Assembly: GCA_013365365.1 (NCBI GenBank) | Contig: JABVXU010000278.1 | Coordinates: 1-64,000, forward strand | DNA length: 64,000 nucleotides | Reading direction: 5' to 3' | Source of the DNA: Cruorifilaria tuberocauda | Lineage: Eukaryota; Nematoda; Chromadorea; Rhabditida; Onchocercidae | Shown: piece by piece, positions 1-16,899 of the stretch | Layout: each line of letters opens with the position of its first letter | Position numbering within the stretch: the first letter of the stretch is position 1 | Program-made: the position numbers and the translations under genes | Notes under the pieces: generated by a model | What the model saw: the letters and a program-made list of their open reading frames with translations, nothing else | What the model was told of the DNA's origin: nothing | The model's database searches: none

Positions 1-36
1 CTAATCATCTAAATATATATATATATATATATATAT

Positions 37-68
<32 letters not shown>

Positions 69-1255
69 AAACTAAATAAAACTTTTAAAGAATAATAAAA
101 CGAGCAATAATCTGAGGCTTCCTGATTTCTTAGTTTAATATATGTGTACAAAGAAAAATTTTATCACTATTGGTATATATGTTGATGGTATATAAATTTG
201 ACAAAGAATGAACTAGGGATATATGTGAAATATGCTTGATTTAATGATAAAACTGATTTTTGTACAAATGCTTCATAACTTTCCTGTCTAATATGTTATA
301 TTCCTATTATTTCATATCTGATCACTGATCATAGAGTCTACGATTATTATTACTAGGGAAGACCTCGCTATTTTACACGCAACACAGAGAATTTCTTTTA
401 ATTCGCTGATATACTACGAACTCGGAGCTATTCGATAGCTTTCGAAATACTCTTGATAGAACGAAGGAAAGTGTATTCTGTAGAATGGGTCACTAAAATA
501 AATTAGAAACCATTAGGTACAGGTAGAAGGGGATGGATTCGCGATTTTTATATTGCGAAGAATAGTGAAGAGTGTCTGAGAGTTTTGCTCGAACTCAAGA
601 AATGTTATGCTATATGATGAGGCTAGTTAGTTCCTTGATTACTTGTTAAATTGACTGGAATGGGTATGAACATTGCAGATTTTTTCGCTATATTAGGAGT
701 AGAGACTTCAATGTAGGTGCTCTATAACTATGACGTAAGTTATAGAAAAAAGAGTCATTTTGTTGGTTTTAATATTTGTAGATTAATTTATGTGCAATTT
801 ACGATAATCATTAGAAAATTCTTTTAATTCGTTAAAATTTGTTCACCATCTATTCAACGCTAAAACAATTTTTTACACTGTCTGCAGTGGTCCTATAAGA
901 AACCCCATATAAAACCCGGTATATTATCGGAAAAGACAAATTTGCTCTTCGCACGCTGATTATATAGATTACTATTAATTAAAAGATTCCCGAGAATAAT
1001 ATACCAAGTTTTCACTATTCATGTCAACAGTATAAGATAATCTGTGGCGACGGCAGCACCGTTATTAATATATTTTTCCAGTTATGGATTAATAATTCGC
1101 TACTTATATGATCGTGAATAACGTGAATTAGATTAAACATGAATTAAATCAGATCAAAACTAAATTGAACCGATATCATTTTATTCACTTATGCAAAGCC
1201 ATATTGTTATCACAAAGAGATAGAATTAAATGAAATGTGAGAAAATAATTTAGGA
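1..1255. other. 5' flank of the RTCB gene
   Basis: No ORF with coding character was found. The stretch opens with a microsatellite and is otherwise AT-rich. It should hold the promoter of the ligase gene. A TTTAG ends at 1253, two bases before the ATG, and could act as a spliced-leader acceptor. Confidence 0.6.
12..66. repeat. compound microsatellite (TA)n then (GATA)n
   Basis: About 13 TA units (roughly 13-38) pass directly into about seven GATA units (40-66). This is a simple sequence repeat, likely length-variable between isolates. Confidence 0.95.
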
Positions 1256-5117
<3,862 letters not shown>

Positions 5118-5424
5118 GAGAATAGTAATTTCTTGTGATTTTATTTGCGTAGCACTTCCCAATTTTTCGTTTTACACTGCAATTCTTTCAATTTTGTTTT
5201 TGTCTTGCTGATTATTTCTACTAGTTGAACTAAAGCATGTATGTTGCAATTATTAACGTGCTCTATTGCTGAATTTCAGCTGAATCGCATGTTTGCATGT
5301 TAAGGAATACGGCTGTAACTATGTGACATTTATTGCTGAGGCACTCGATTTTATGAAATTACATGATAATTATTAATGGTATTTTCGCATTATCATTTTG
5401 TTTTTAGATATTTTTTTATTGTTA

Positions 5425-5427
<3 letters not shown>

Positions 5428-5457
<30 letters not shown>
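5428..5457. repeat. (TA)n microsatellite
   Basis: An uninterrupted run of about 15 TA units lies about 310 bases after the RTCB stop codon. Confidence 0.95.
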
Positions 5458-5460
<3 letters not shown>

Positions 5461-6111
5461 ATCGATTCGTATCACTCGAATTTTCAATTTGAAGACAATG
5501 CGAAAAAAAATCACAGTTCTCAAGTTTTCCTTCCTTTCTTAATTTTTGGTACAACATAATGAAGCAAAAATGAGAGCTTTTTATGACTAGAAAGAATTTA
5601 TCAGTATAGTTGAAGTTAGTGCTGGAGAAAAAAATATAGCGAATAATGGAAAGAGTTTTCGGTTTATTTGCAGAACAGTAAGCACTGAAGTTTTCTAAAA
5701 TAAAATATAGATCACACATTGAATTGCTTCAAAACTGATAAATATTACCCATATGTTTTACGTATTTTGAAAGTAAAATTGAGAATGGGTGAAATATTTG
5801 AAGAATTGTTCCAAGTATGTGAAACTCTGAAATGCAGCATTTTTCGAAAGTATCAAGTGTGAGAGTGAGATATTTCTGGAGCTGTAGCCTCAACATTTGT
5901 AAAGATTTAAAACGGTAGCAGTGGAAGATTCAAAGTTATCAATATCTGAGAGACGTAGGAAGAGCAGGGTAGGGCAGAGCAGCGACAGGAAAGGAGAGTA
6001 AGAAATGAAGGGAAGCAGTACTATCTCCTCCAGAGTTAAGCTTCTTGCACTTTTCATAACCGAGTTTGCCTCTCTACTATTGTCTGCCTGTGTTACTACT
6101 GCATGTATTGC

Positions 6112-6119
6112 ATTTGCAT
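6112..6119 (+). promoter_or_regulatory. octamer ATTTGCAT (POU-type site)
   Basis: This is an exact match to the POU octamer, followed by a near mirror copy (TTTGCAAAT), about 0.9 kb upstream of the lin-41 ATG. Function is inferred only. Confidence 0.3.
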
Positions 6120-6662
6120 ATTTGCAAATGTGCGTGCACCTTCCATCCACTCTACAGTAATGCTGTTTCAGGAAAGTCATGTAGTAATGGCTGTGTTAGG
6201 GTGGATGGCTGTACCGTGACGTTTATGTAGGGGAGGAATGTGACACTGGGGGAAGCGGACGATAGAAGGGAGGATAGATAAATGACATGACAAGAATACT
6301 ACCATAAAAAAAGTGCAGGGGTTAGGAAGAGAGAAAATGTGTGAGGAGAGAAGAGCTTCCTACCTAGAAGTGAAGAGTGATTAGAGAGCTGTGCACATCT
6401 ATCTCTTCTGCACTGCTACTTTTCCCGAGAGCTCTCCTCTGGCATTCGGTCCATCCTGTCAGGGCATCTTACATTCAGCTTGTGAATCTTCAATCCTCTT
6501 ATCTATTATCTACCTAATTCTTTGCTAACGCTAACGTTCTACATCAATAATACCGTAAATGTTCTTCTTTCCTCAGAAACATTCCCGCTGATCTCCATCA
6601 CCTGTTCATTTTTAAGACCAAGTGATCGAGGAACTAGTGCAATTAGCATTAGCATATTGCGG

Positions 6663-6670
6663 TGACGTCA
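6663..6670 (+). promoter_or_regulatory. CRE palindrome TGACGTCA
   Basis: A full CREB/ATF-type palindrome about 360 bases upstream of the lin-41 ATG. It could be a promoter element. No other evidence supports binding. Confidence 0.35.
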
Positions 6671-7030
6671 AAATGCTGTTAGTTATTTAAGAAACGGATG
6701 TTTTGACTGTTGATTAGTAGCTGTTATCGTTATTATTCTCTTACCAAAACTATAGGAGGCATGGTCATTTCGGTTCGGTTATATTCTATTCCTTGGTATT
6801 GTTGAGCATATGAAGCTGAAGGTTGTTTTTTCCTCAATTATCAATTTAAATAATAAAATAAATTGATAAATATTGGTCAGCACTTTGTTCATTATAACCT
6901 GAAAAAAAATTAAATTAGGACTTCGGAATAATGCAAGCCTGACTATCTGTTTCTTCCCGTTTGAAAATTGTTAAATTTAGATTGTATTTAAAGTGTGTAA
7001 TGTAAGTGTTTCTGATCATTCAATAGACCT

Positions 7031-10000
7031 ATGCAGCATTTACATCACTATCGGAAATCGCATTATGTTTCAGCACGGTTTCTTCTGGAATCTCATGATG
7101 GTTTACAGGGTGGAAGCGGTGACGAGTCGAATTATATTCGGGGATTGAACGATGTTACAATGAATAAACACTATGAAGATAGTAATGGAGAAGACAGTAG
7201 GCAAATTCCAGTACCTTTAACGGCATGCGATCTCTGCACGGCTTCCACTCCTACCACAGTTTCATACGCAGTATCGCTTCAGGTTACTTTTTTCTCATTC
7301 ATTGCTATAATTTCAATTATAGTTTAAATTTCAGTGACTGAACATATAATTCTTAATATCTCCTGAAACTGCTCATCTTTATGATTTGTGACTTCTATCT
7401 GATTTTTTAATTCATATTTTATCAGAATATGAAAAAAAAATGCTATTTTTGGAGATAGACATTATGGATTGTTTGTATTTAACATCTATCAATTCCAGCA
7501 AAATCTTCAAGAGAACAAATTTGATTTTAAATCATTTTCATTATTTTTATTTCAGTTTCAGTTTCTTATTTCAGTTTCTTTCAACATCCAGTGCAGTTAT
7601 GGATAAACCAGTGGAAAACGGTCATTGTCATGTCTGCAATAAAATCCAACCATATTCTACTTTCGTTGTACTGTCATGTAAACACAGGTGGAATAAATTG
7701 TTTTAAAAACATAATTTATTTGAATACGTTTGGTCAAGCACGTAGTTAGTTTCTTTGGAAAATACTAGTGCAGATGATCCCTTTTGGTTTTAGTTTAAAT
7801 TTGTATTTTAGATTAGACAAATTGAGTTTTATGGGAAGGTCCTGAAATTGAGTGTGGAATTTGTCTTATTTATCCTGCTACGGGTTTGTAATGCTCAGAT
7901 TATCTGGGTTTTTTTGAATTCTTCAAAATTAGTCGAATGCTTATATGGAATTTTCAGATTCTGTGGTCAATGTGCTTCAATCATCAGTCAGACACAGCTA
8001 TGTCCATTATGCTTGAATAATGCAGGAGTTGGAGGACTTCCATCTTCGTTAGGTGGTATCACTGCCAGTCCAAGTTCTCTCTTTCCAGAAACTTCATCAC
8101 ATTCTGGAGATCTTACTACCACAAATCTTTCACTCGATTCATCCTTTTCAATATGGGATCCCCTCTCGCCAAAATCGCTTATCAAACACGAATTGCAGCG
8201 CTCATCGGTTTGTTGTTGATGTTACTGAAGATAATTGAAGTAATTTAAAAGACTTGCCAAGATTTTTCAGTTACATCACTTACAAATGATTGAAGAAGAC
8301 TAGTCAACTAATGGATGAAGTGTATTTCGTTCTTGGTCTAACTTTACTAAAGAACTTAGTAGATTTGCTTTGGAATTTGATAGAATTGTGATTTCATTTA
8401 TTTTATTGAAAGTAATTTGAATTTTAGAAATTTGTGTTGAAATTTAGCCAGAAGTAGAAGAAAAGTAAAATTACAGTTAGAATTTTTAGGTGCAGACATC
8501 CGTTCATCAACGAACTAAATTGTTCCATTCTTCACAAAAATTGTCAGATAATTCGACAACACATACTTTGCTTGATCCACCTGTATTGACCTTTCAAAGT
8601 GATGCTGCAGCTGTTGCAGGATTATTTTCACTACCTCCCCAACCACTCAATACTACCTCAACAATGAACTGGCACACCGTTCCAAGTGCAGAAATCCATC
8701 AAACGTTCAGTATTAAGTATCCTAAATGCACTATGTGCGCCGAGGGGAGTAATTTTTTGAATTTACGATTTCTAGAAGATATATCTGTTTGTATGCATGT
8801 CCATTATTAGTTTTTGAATAGCATTATGATTTACCAGCCTTATCAAGTCATCTGTAGTGAGAATAGATTCATTTACATCTGTAATATGCTATTATACATA
8901 AAAAGTATAGCATGAATTAAAAGAATTTATTGGTAATGATTTTTTTTGTTAATTTGCTATTTTCAGGATAATGCAATAGCAACTGTGCGTTGCATGCAGT
9001 GTGACGAAACATTATGTGGTGAGTGCGTTGTTGCACATTATCGCATGCGAGTTACTCGTGAACACAAAGTGGTACGTATTGAGGCTTTCAAGGATTTACC
9101 GCTACCTCAAGTAATATTGCCATTTAATCTCTTTTTATTATATAAATATCAAAAATAGAAAACCACATTTGAGCTTAAAGTTATAAAGTCGTCTTTAGTA
9201 TTTTAGATAAATTAGTATTATTGATTTACGAAAACCAATTTATTGTTAACTGAAAGTTTTGGAGTAATAGACATATTTCGATTTATTTTGATAAAAACAT
9301 TTAATTATAGCTGAATGTTGCAAGAGAACCAGTTAAATTCGAAAATTTACTTGAAACGGAAACATGCAACACTCATAATTCACCGGTAATTTGTTCGTGT
9401 GTGACTTGTGGAACTGTACCGCTTTGCAATATATGCATTGCGGACCACTCAAAGCACCAACTTGTACCGTATGGTGAACTGAGAACATCGCTGCTGACGT
9501 TGATTGCAAGTTCAAAACATGACCAAAAAAATCTAGAAGATGCGTTGGAAACAGTGCGTCGAATGGTAGAAAGAGTGGATGCTTCTGTTCAGGTCAAGAT
9601 CATTCGAAATATGAAGGTTTAAATCCAATGGACTTACGCAAATATGTTTTGAAATATGGTTTAACTTAAATAGAATTATCATGCAATCTTTTGGCGTAAA
9701 CACATATAAGAATTTGTTTTATGTTAATAAATTTTTGTTAGGTGACATAATAAAACATCATGCAAAACTGGAAGTATTTCGGAGTAACCGTAGTTTAAAT
9801 CTTCTAGACAGAAAATTTTTCAGTCAACAATTCGTGAACTACGATCAGCGATACATTTGCATATCAGTGCGCTAGAAGAACGGAAACGCGATTTATTACA
9901 ACGCGTTGATACTATTCGTCAGACTAAGATCAGTACATTGAAAGCCCAGGGAGAGCGACTCGGACAGCGTCATACAATTTTAACTGAAGCTCTGAAGGTA

Positions 10001-12911
10001 GGATTTTCATTACTTTCAGTATATTTTTCTGATTCGTGGGAGAGTAGAATAAATGTTCTCTTTCCCTATCTTTATTTGATTGGATGAACAGATATTCTTT
10101 TTTTTTCGTCTTACTTTTAGGTGATTAATGGGGAAAACGCATCAAAATGTTTGTTATTTTGTGATAGAGTCTCCACTTCTCTCACTTGCAAAAATTAGTA
10201 AGTTACAGGTTGAAAAGTCTTATCGAAATTAAATTGTGTTATTTTTTCTAAACCTTTCTAGGCAGCAGAAATTGTAACAGCAGTAGGTGAAGGAATGGAA
10301 ATCCAACAACGCAATTCATTTGATGCATTGATTAGTATTTTGCGGGAACCTTGTTTATATTTGGTACCAAATGAAACTGATTTAATCAAATTTATACCGC
10401 CCGACAGTACTTTTATTTCAAAGTTCGATTTACATGATTTTGTTTTCACTAAAGTTTTGACAACATATTATTAAGAAAAACGTATTCGTGTTATCCAAAA
10501 GTTTATCATTTTCAACCATTTTCTCGGCTCGAACTTCTAACACCTTTTATAAACGTAAAGCTTCGAACATGGGCTAATTTATTTATTTTAAATAATTTTC
10601 AGATTGCGTTCTCTGGGGGAATTGGAGAGTGGCGCTTGTGCACGGACAACACATATTATTGGTGAAGGATACAAGCGTGCTATTCGTGATCGGCTATGTA
10701 CCATTTTAGTACAAACTCGTGATTCCTGCGGTGATGCTTGTACATCAGCAAACCATCAGGTGTCTGCTTCGTTGCTTAGTCCAGAGGGTCGTACCCTGGA
10801 TGTACGCATTGCGTAAGTTGTGAATTCGTTTAAATCAATCTTTGTCGGAAAATTGGTTTTAGGTCATAGAAGGGAGAATTTCGAAATGAAGTCAGCATTA
10901 AATATTCGATGTGCATCTGCTTCTCATGTTCTCGTCAAACCATATTACAGTGAACAGGATGGAGGGATTTACTCGTTGACCTATTTTCCGACCGATGAAG
11001 GCAATCATTTTTTGGATATCAAGATTCGAGGTGTCTCCATTTGGTACGTTTAGATTTTCAAAATTTGTAAGAGGCATTCATTTTTAGACGTGAAAGGTCT
11101 CATCCTTCTTTGATAAATGCAAGGAAAATTCTGGTGTATTTAAATCTTCATATATGATTGCCAAAGCCATTTTCAATTCCAGCGGGTGTCCTACAGTGAT
11201 CTATGCACGGAAAAGTCGAAATTACGGAACAATTGCTCGGACAGGACCATTATTCTCATTTGGTTCGGAAGGTACCGCTGATGGACAGTTTTGTCGACCA
11301 TGGGGAATTTGCTGCGATAATAAAGGACGCATTGTTGTAGCGGATAGAAGCAATAATCGTGTGCAGGTAATAAAACTGTAAATTAATTGAACAGTCGAGC
11401 CTCAATACAGTTTTCCAGAATTCATTCCTACTTATATTCGAATATGGATGAAATTCTAGATTTTCGATCAGGAAGGTAACTTCTTGCACAAGTTTGGTTC
11501 GCCGGGAACTCGTCCAGGACAATTCGATCGTCCGGCAGGCATTGCCGTTAACTCTATGGTTGATTTTTGGGAATTCTTGTTTGTTTGATCTTTATGAATG
11601 CTAACGGCATACTGAACATTTTCAAGGGCAGGATACTTCTGGTGATGTCAGTTCTTAGTTATGGAATTAAGATTTTTCAGCAAATCTTTATAGTATCGAG
11701 ATAGTTTCAATATATATCCAACTAATTGCTTAAGTGAATTTCAGAACGAAATAGTTGTAGCTGATAAGGATAATCATCGGGTGCAAGTGTTCAGTGAACG
11801 TGGAGATTTCTTGCTAAAATTTGGTGAACGTGGCAGAACTCCTGGTCTTTTCAATTATCCATGGGGAGTCGCGGTAAATTCTTTCAATCAAATTGCGGTT
11901 TCGGACACTAGAAATCACCGAGTACAAGTCAGTTCTCAAATTTTTCACGATTTTATGTTCCTGATAATTTTTTATATATTTTTATATTCGATTTTTATAT
12001 TTTATATTTTTATATTTGATTTTTGTCCATCTGATTTTTAATGTTATAGATGTTCTCGCCTCAGGGACATTTTATTCGTAAATTTGGCTTTGACAATTCA
12101 CTCTACAACTACAAGAACCTGGATTCACCTCGCGGCGTGTGTTATTTACATGATGGTCAACTGGTTATTACGTATGTTTAGTCAGCACATATCAGACTCT
12201 GTCATTAATAAGTGATATAACATTGCAACAATGTTGTTTCCTTGGAGCATTTATAATTGATGTTTTATTGGATTGAACTGTTAATACCGGGTGGAATACT
12301 AAGAACTGCTTCAATCTTTGGCAGTAAATTTCTCGGTTTTATTGCTTAGATTTTTCAATTTTAATTGTTAAATTCCAGTGACTTCAATAATCATCGTCTG
12401 GTAGTGATGTCGTCGCGCGGTACAGTTGATATGAAAATATATGGCAGCGAAGGTGATAGTGAAGGTTCGTTTTGTCGCCCTCAAGGAATAACTACCGACA
12501 ACGAAGGACATATTCTCGTCTGCGACTCACGTAATAATCGAATTCAGGTTGGATCTCCTCAATTCGCTTTAAAAAGAACCAAATTTATGGGGTTTTTTAA
12601 ATCGTTCTTCCGGTTTTTAGGTGTTAAGCTTGGACGGAATGCAGTGCGTTGCATCATTTGGTGGTGCATTGCCAAGACTTCCACCGACAGTTGGAGTGAG
12701 TAACATTGGTAGTGCTGCAAGTGAAGAAGGAGCCGTAACACCACTAGCCAATATTCCACTAACAACAAATAATACTTTGAAAACATCATCTCCCGCATCT
12801 ACAAATTCGCCACAACATTCAGCACTTGATCGTCCTACCGACTTATGCGTTTCACCTGATGGCTTAATTTATGTTGTAGATTTTGGTAGCAGCTGCATCC
12901 GGGTGTACTAG
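7031..12911 (+). CDS. lin-41: LIN-41/TRIM71: TRIM-NHL RNA-binding regulator
   Basis: LIN-41 represses target mRNAs and controls larval-to-adult timing and oocyte growth; in C. elegans it is a main let-7 target. Exons: 7031-7282, 7575-7687, 7958-8207, 8490-8786 (end uncertain), 8967-9110, 9311-9592, 9824-9997, 10262-10422, 10603-10812, 10951-11043, 11183-11366, 11460-11558, 11745-11927, 12050-12171, 12379-12547 and 12621-12911, giving about 1,007 residues. Order: RING-like zinc site from about residue 102 (CHVCNK...CGQC...CPLC), serine/threonine-rich linker, B-box 1 (CTMC...CMQC), B-box 2 (CNTH...CVTC), coiled coil ([13 protein letters not shown]), filamin domain ([16 protein letters not shown]), then six NHL repeats ([56 protein letters not shown]). 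It ends in [12 protein letters not shown], like the C. elegans protein. The filamin domain before the NHL repeats separates it from other TRIM-NHL members. Met93 is a possible alternative start. Confidence 0.95.
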
Positions 12912-13258
12912 ATAAGCGTTTCAGTCGCTTTTGAATTGAGTGTGTTTTTTGATCTTAAGCTGGAAATTTTTCCTAATTTGAAGAACATTGGGATTTATTA
13001 TACTTCCTAAAACTTATCAGATTCATCAAATTAGTTGGATAATTTTTTTTACATTCTTATATTTGGTTGCAGAATTTTTTTTAATATTTCTTTCCCCTTA
13101 ATTTTTTGATTACCGAAAATTTACTTTTTTTACTTATCAAAGAAAATCTATGATACGGTCACTATAAATGCGCGTATTTTAATGTATACAAGTATATGCA
13201 TGTCTCTCAATTTTTTCCTCCTTTGTTTTTGTTTGTTAATTTTTCTAAATCTTCACTT

Positions 13259-13265
13259 CTACCTC
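13259..13265 (+). promoter_or_regulatory. let-7 seed match CTACCTC (7mer-m8)
   Basis: A perfect complement of let-7 nucleotides 2-8, about 350 bases after the lin-41 stop, where C. elegans lin-41 carries its let-7 complementary sites in the 3' UTR. Extra 3' pairing is not obvious. Confidence 0.5.
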
Positions 13266-14088
13266 CAATTTTTCTTTCCATATTAAAATAAGTTGTCGGA
13301 TTGATATCTTGTGATTTTATCCTAAATCAATCTAATCATCACTTTTTTAGAATGTTCTTTTACTCAAATTATTATTCCCTGGAACATTGGAAAATTTGCA
13401 ATTGGTACGATGTGTTTAGATGATTTTTCTTAGATTGATTGCTCGGGTTGAAGTACAAAATCACTTGATCAACAGTGGTAAATTACTGGTTTGGAGCTCT
13501 TTTTGATGGTGTAGGGTTGCGCAGATACAAATTGAACTTTTATTTAGTGGACCGAATGTATTTTAAACAATATTTTTTTTAAGAAATATTTTATTTTTAA
13601 AAGGAATATTTTAGAAGAAAATCTTATATTAGAAACATTTTTTAAGGTTGGGTTTTTTCAAATTTTACATCATTAAATTTTTTCTGGTTGCAATCTTTTG
13701 ATTTTCTAAATGTTGTAATGCATTAGAAAAACCTCTCTTTAATACTCTAAAAAACAACACTCAAGATTATGAATACATTTCTCTCTCAATGCTAATAGTC
13801 CCTATAAAACTGGTTACATCTTTGAGTCATTTAATTTGCGTCCATGTTTTTAAATATGGAATTACCCTTTTGACTTCCCGTTGATTTGTTAAACTGATAG
13901 CAGTATATAGAGCTATTAAGAGCGAAGGATTTTTAAGAGAAATGTGGTAGTTGGCGTGAGAGAAGAATGCAGAAGTTAAAGAAATATTTCTAACATAAGT
14001 GTGTCTTGAAATTTTTAACTTCGGTTTCTGCGAATTCTCTCAATTTCTGTTCTAAATTAAACAGCTATATATGAATCCACTGAACTTT

Positions 14089-14104
14089 GTGTGTGTGTGT
14101 GTGC
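14089..14104 (+). repeat. short (GT)n tract
   Basis: Eight GT units inside the presumed lin-41 3' UTR, followed by a TGTATG-rich stretch. Confidence 0.85.
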
Positions 14105-14136
14105 TTGTATAATATGTATGTGCGTGTATGTATGTT

Positions 14137-14143
14137 TACCTCA
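14137..14143 (+). promoter_or_regulatory. let-7 seed match TACCTCA (7mer-A1)
   Basis: Complement of let-7 nucleotides 2-7 followed by A. It lies 72 bases before the next CTACCTC, so the two form a close pair about 1.2-1.3 kb after the lin-41 stop. Confidence 0.4.
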
Positions 14144-14214
14144 TTTTTGGATCGTTCATGTAAGATTTTCTCTCATCTCTCCTCAATTCATATACTCAAT
14201 GTATTGCATCTATC

Positions 14215-14221
14215 CTACCTC
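14215..14221 (+). promoter_or_regulatory. let-7 seed match CTACCTC (7mer-m8)
   Basis: A second perfect complement of let-7 nucleotides 2-8. TATACTCAA about 25 bases upstream could pair, with one bulge, to the 3' half of let-7. Function depends on how far the lin-41 3' UTR extends. Confidence 0.45.
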
Positions 14222-16899
14222 GCACAATTGATCATAAAACAAAAAATGGTATTTTTTTTCCTTTACTTATATTCTCTGCAGTTTCTATGCCATTTATATA
14301 ACTTAGTGTTGTGTATGTGGTACTATTGACGATTCGAAATTTCTGCATGTTCTTCTGTGGGTAGAATCGGCAATGAATCTGAAGTAACTGTACAAATATA
14401 GATATTGGTTCTTTATTTTAGATCACTCGCTATTGAAGAAGCAAGTAAATATTGGCAGGATGGGAGGGCGTGCTTATTTTATTCTACTAGGAATATTAAA
14501 AGCTTTAGTTTTTCTTTTCCAGTCGAGTTAATGTGGATTTGACTAGGATATAAGGAATTTGCTCTTTTTGCTAAATTTAAATTGTTAATTTTGTTATCAC
14601 TCACGTCAGCATAGCTATTATTATTGTTGAACCCTCACTTGAGATTCTTCTGTTGTCCATCTATAACCACTTCTTTTCTCTCTCTCTTTTGTCTTCCTCT
14701 TGATTTTATTTTTGTTTTTATTACATAAATCGTCATTTAAAATCACATGATTAAAATGGCTCATGATAAGTAGGTTTTTCTGTTATTTATGAAGAATTTT
14801 GGAAGTATTTTTATCTTTATTTGTTATTCATTAATCAAATAGTTCACTTTTCTGGTTTGTTTGTTGGTTTGTTTCCACAAGATAATGTTTGTTAAAAAAT
14901 TTTAATACTTTTTATTTCGTTATCTTTGGTCGTGTTGTTTGTTTACTTTGTGATTATCGTGGTTGATGGTCAGATGATGTTACCGAGTTGTCGTTGACAT
15001 GAACTATCTCTTCATTTCTAAAATATCACATTTAAATAGTTCATTGTTTATTTATGTTTCAAAAAAAAATTGTTTTGTTCAGTTTTATATACTTATTTCA
15101 CTTTCTTATCATGCTGACGGCCTTGCTATTAACCGTTGCATTTTTCCTTCATTTAGGATTTTATTTTGTGAAGAGATTTTACTGCATGGGTTTGCATACG
15201 GTTTGAAAAATTTTTTCATCCTGAAATAGTCCTAAAATGAATCTGACATACTGCATTATTTTGACCGGTTTTTTTGCAGGTAGATTGTTGATTTTGATTA
15301 TTTAATAATATTGACATTAACTAACTTGTGATTCGTCTCTGAGTTTTCTTAAAATCTCAAAAATCATTGCTTGAAGAATATTGATTTGTGGAATGTCTAG
15401 TTAATAATTTCTTTTAGGTCAAATTCTGGGCTTTTGATTTCAACGATTTCGAGTACATATATATCATAATTTCGGTACCTCTGGTTGTCTTCTTGCTGCT
15501 TTGAAAATTGCACTTTGTCGCGTCTTCACCTTAGAATTATGATGATGAACTCATGCAACAAGCTCTTCGCTTTAAAGAGTTTGCGATACCAACTGAGAAA
15601 ACGTTTAAGCGCTTCCATGTCTTTGTTGCTTCGTTTAATTTTCTACAAGATATGTTATATGTTTTCATCTTGATATTAGCGACATCGGATCACATCTTTT
15701 GTCGTTTATCACCCCTATGTTATATTTTAGGATGGATGTAATCCATAAGTGCCGAGATGACTAAATTCATTTATTCTTGCTGTCATTCGGATTTATGATA
15801 ATTGTTCCTTGGGTTATTATCCAATCTCTCTGCTCGATTGAATTGAAATCATTCCGAGAAAGCAAACAAAGCTTTCATCTTTATAAATAAAAGTACTGAT
15901 ACTGATTTTGGATTGATTATGATCATGCCCAAGCACAATGATCGATTATGGCGTTATATAATGAATCGATAGGTGGAATTCGAAATTATTATAATAGGAT
16001 TGATAAGGGGAAACGAGAGATAGTACATCAAATGAATACAGGAAGGAAGTTCTCATCCCACATTGTGTGAAGAGGAAGCCGCAATTAGGCTAATATTACT
16101 CATAAGAATAGAATTTTGATGTTTTATAATGCTCCTTTTGTAGTGACGCTAACTTATGAAATTAATCGATCTATAAGATACTCATAACATTTTCTTATAC
16201 ACTTTTTTCTTTTCGCTAATGAGAAGTTGAAAATTTTTCATTAGACAAATTTCAGTTGCGAAGTTGAGCTTCGCATATTTTGAATTTTCCAATCACTTTG
16301 TGTCTATAAATTGTGCATCATTATGTGCAAAAATACCGTATTTTTCATACAGCCACAATTGTGATGTTTTGAATTGACAAGACGACAAAGGTATGTCAAC
16401 AAATTTTTCCCACTTCATTATTTTTCCAATTTTTTTAAAATACCTATTTCGCTATTTTAGATATGTATACGTAGATATACCGTATGTTCATTCCGGTTGT
16501 TACCAGTGGTTGATGTTGAGTGAATAGTGGTATTGATTGATTTTGTAATATAAGCATTTAGGAAGTCTTCACCTTTGCATTTCACTTTTTCCATCTCAAA
16601 ATAAGCCTTAATATCACAGTTTAACACTATTAGAAATATCTCATTGTAATAATTAGTTGACATGCTGTTTGTCGTCACAACGCTTTTATTAAGTCGATCA
16701 GATACATCTCTCGCAGTTCTGCAAAAGAACGTTAAAATTGTTGCATTAGGACAACTGTCATTTGAATTGTTCATACAGGTCTTGGAATACTTGTAAATTG
16801 TTCGGTATTATTTTCTGATACTTCTCCATTACATAATTGGTAATTTTATGAGAAGAACGAGAAGCCAATAACGTTTTCCGTGGTTCTATCTATTTTTAG

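Larger units (their letters stand above)
5118..7030. other. intergenic region with likely lin-41 promoter
   Basis: No credible gene is seen. The minus-strand reading frames at 5459-5719 and 5890-6180 look like chance. The segment 5900-6500 is richer in GC and in purine/pyrimidine runs than its surroundings and lies upstream of lin-41. A POU octamer (6112-6119) and a palindromic CRE (6663-6670) are the clearest sites. Confidence 0.5.
12912..16899. other. lin-41 3' UTR and gene-poor flank
   Basis: AT-rich, without convincing exons. The first 1.3 kb or more is probably lin-41 3' UTR, since let-7-type sites lie here. Candidate poly(A) signals are sparse; a clear AATAAA is at 15886-15891. The short reading frames at 14087-15741 look like chance. 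Confidence 0.5.

Noticed and set aside
5890..6180. 96-codon minus-strand frame
   Set aside because: No conserved motif; it lies in the likely lin-41 promoter.
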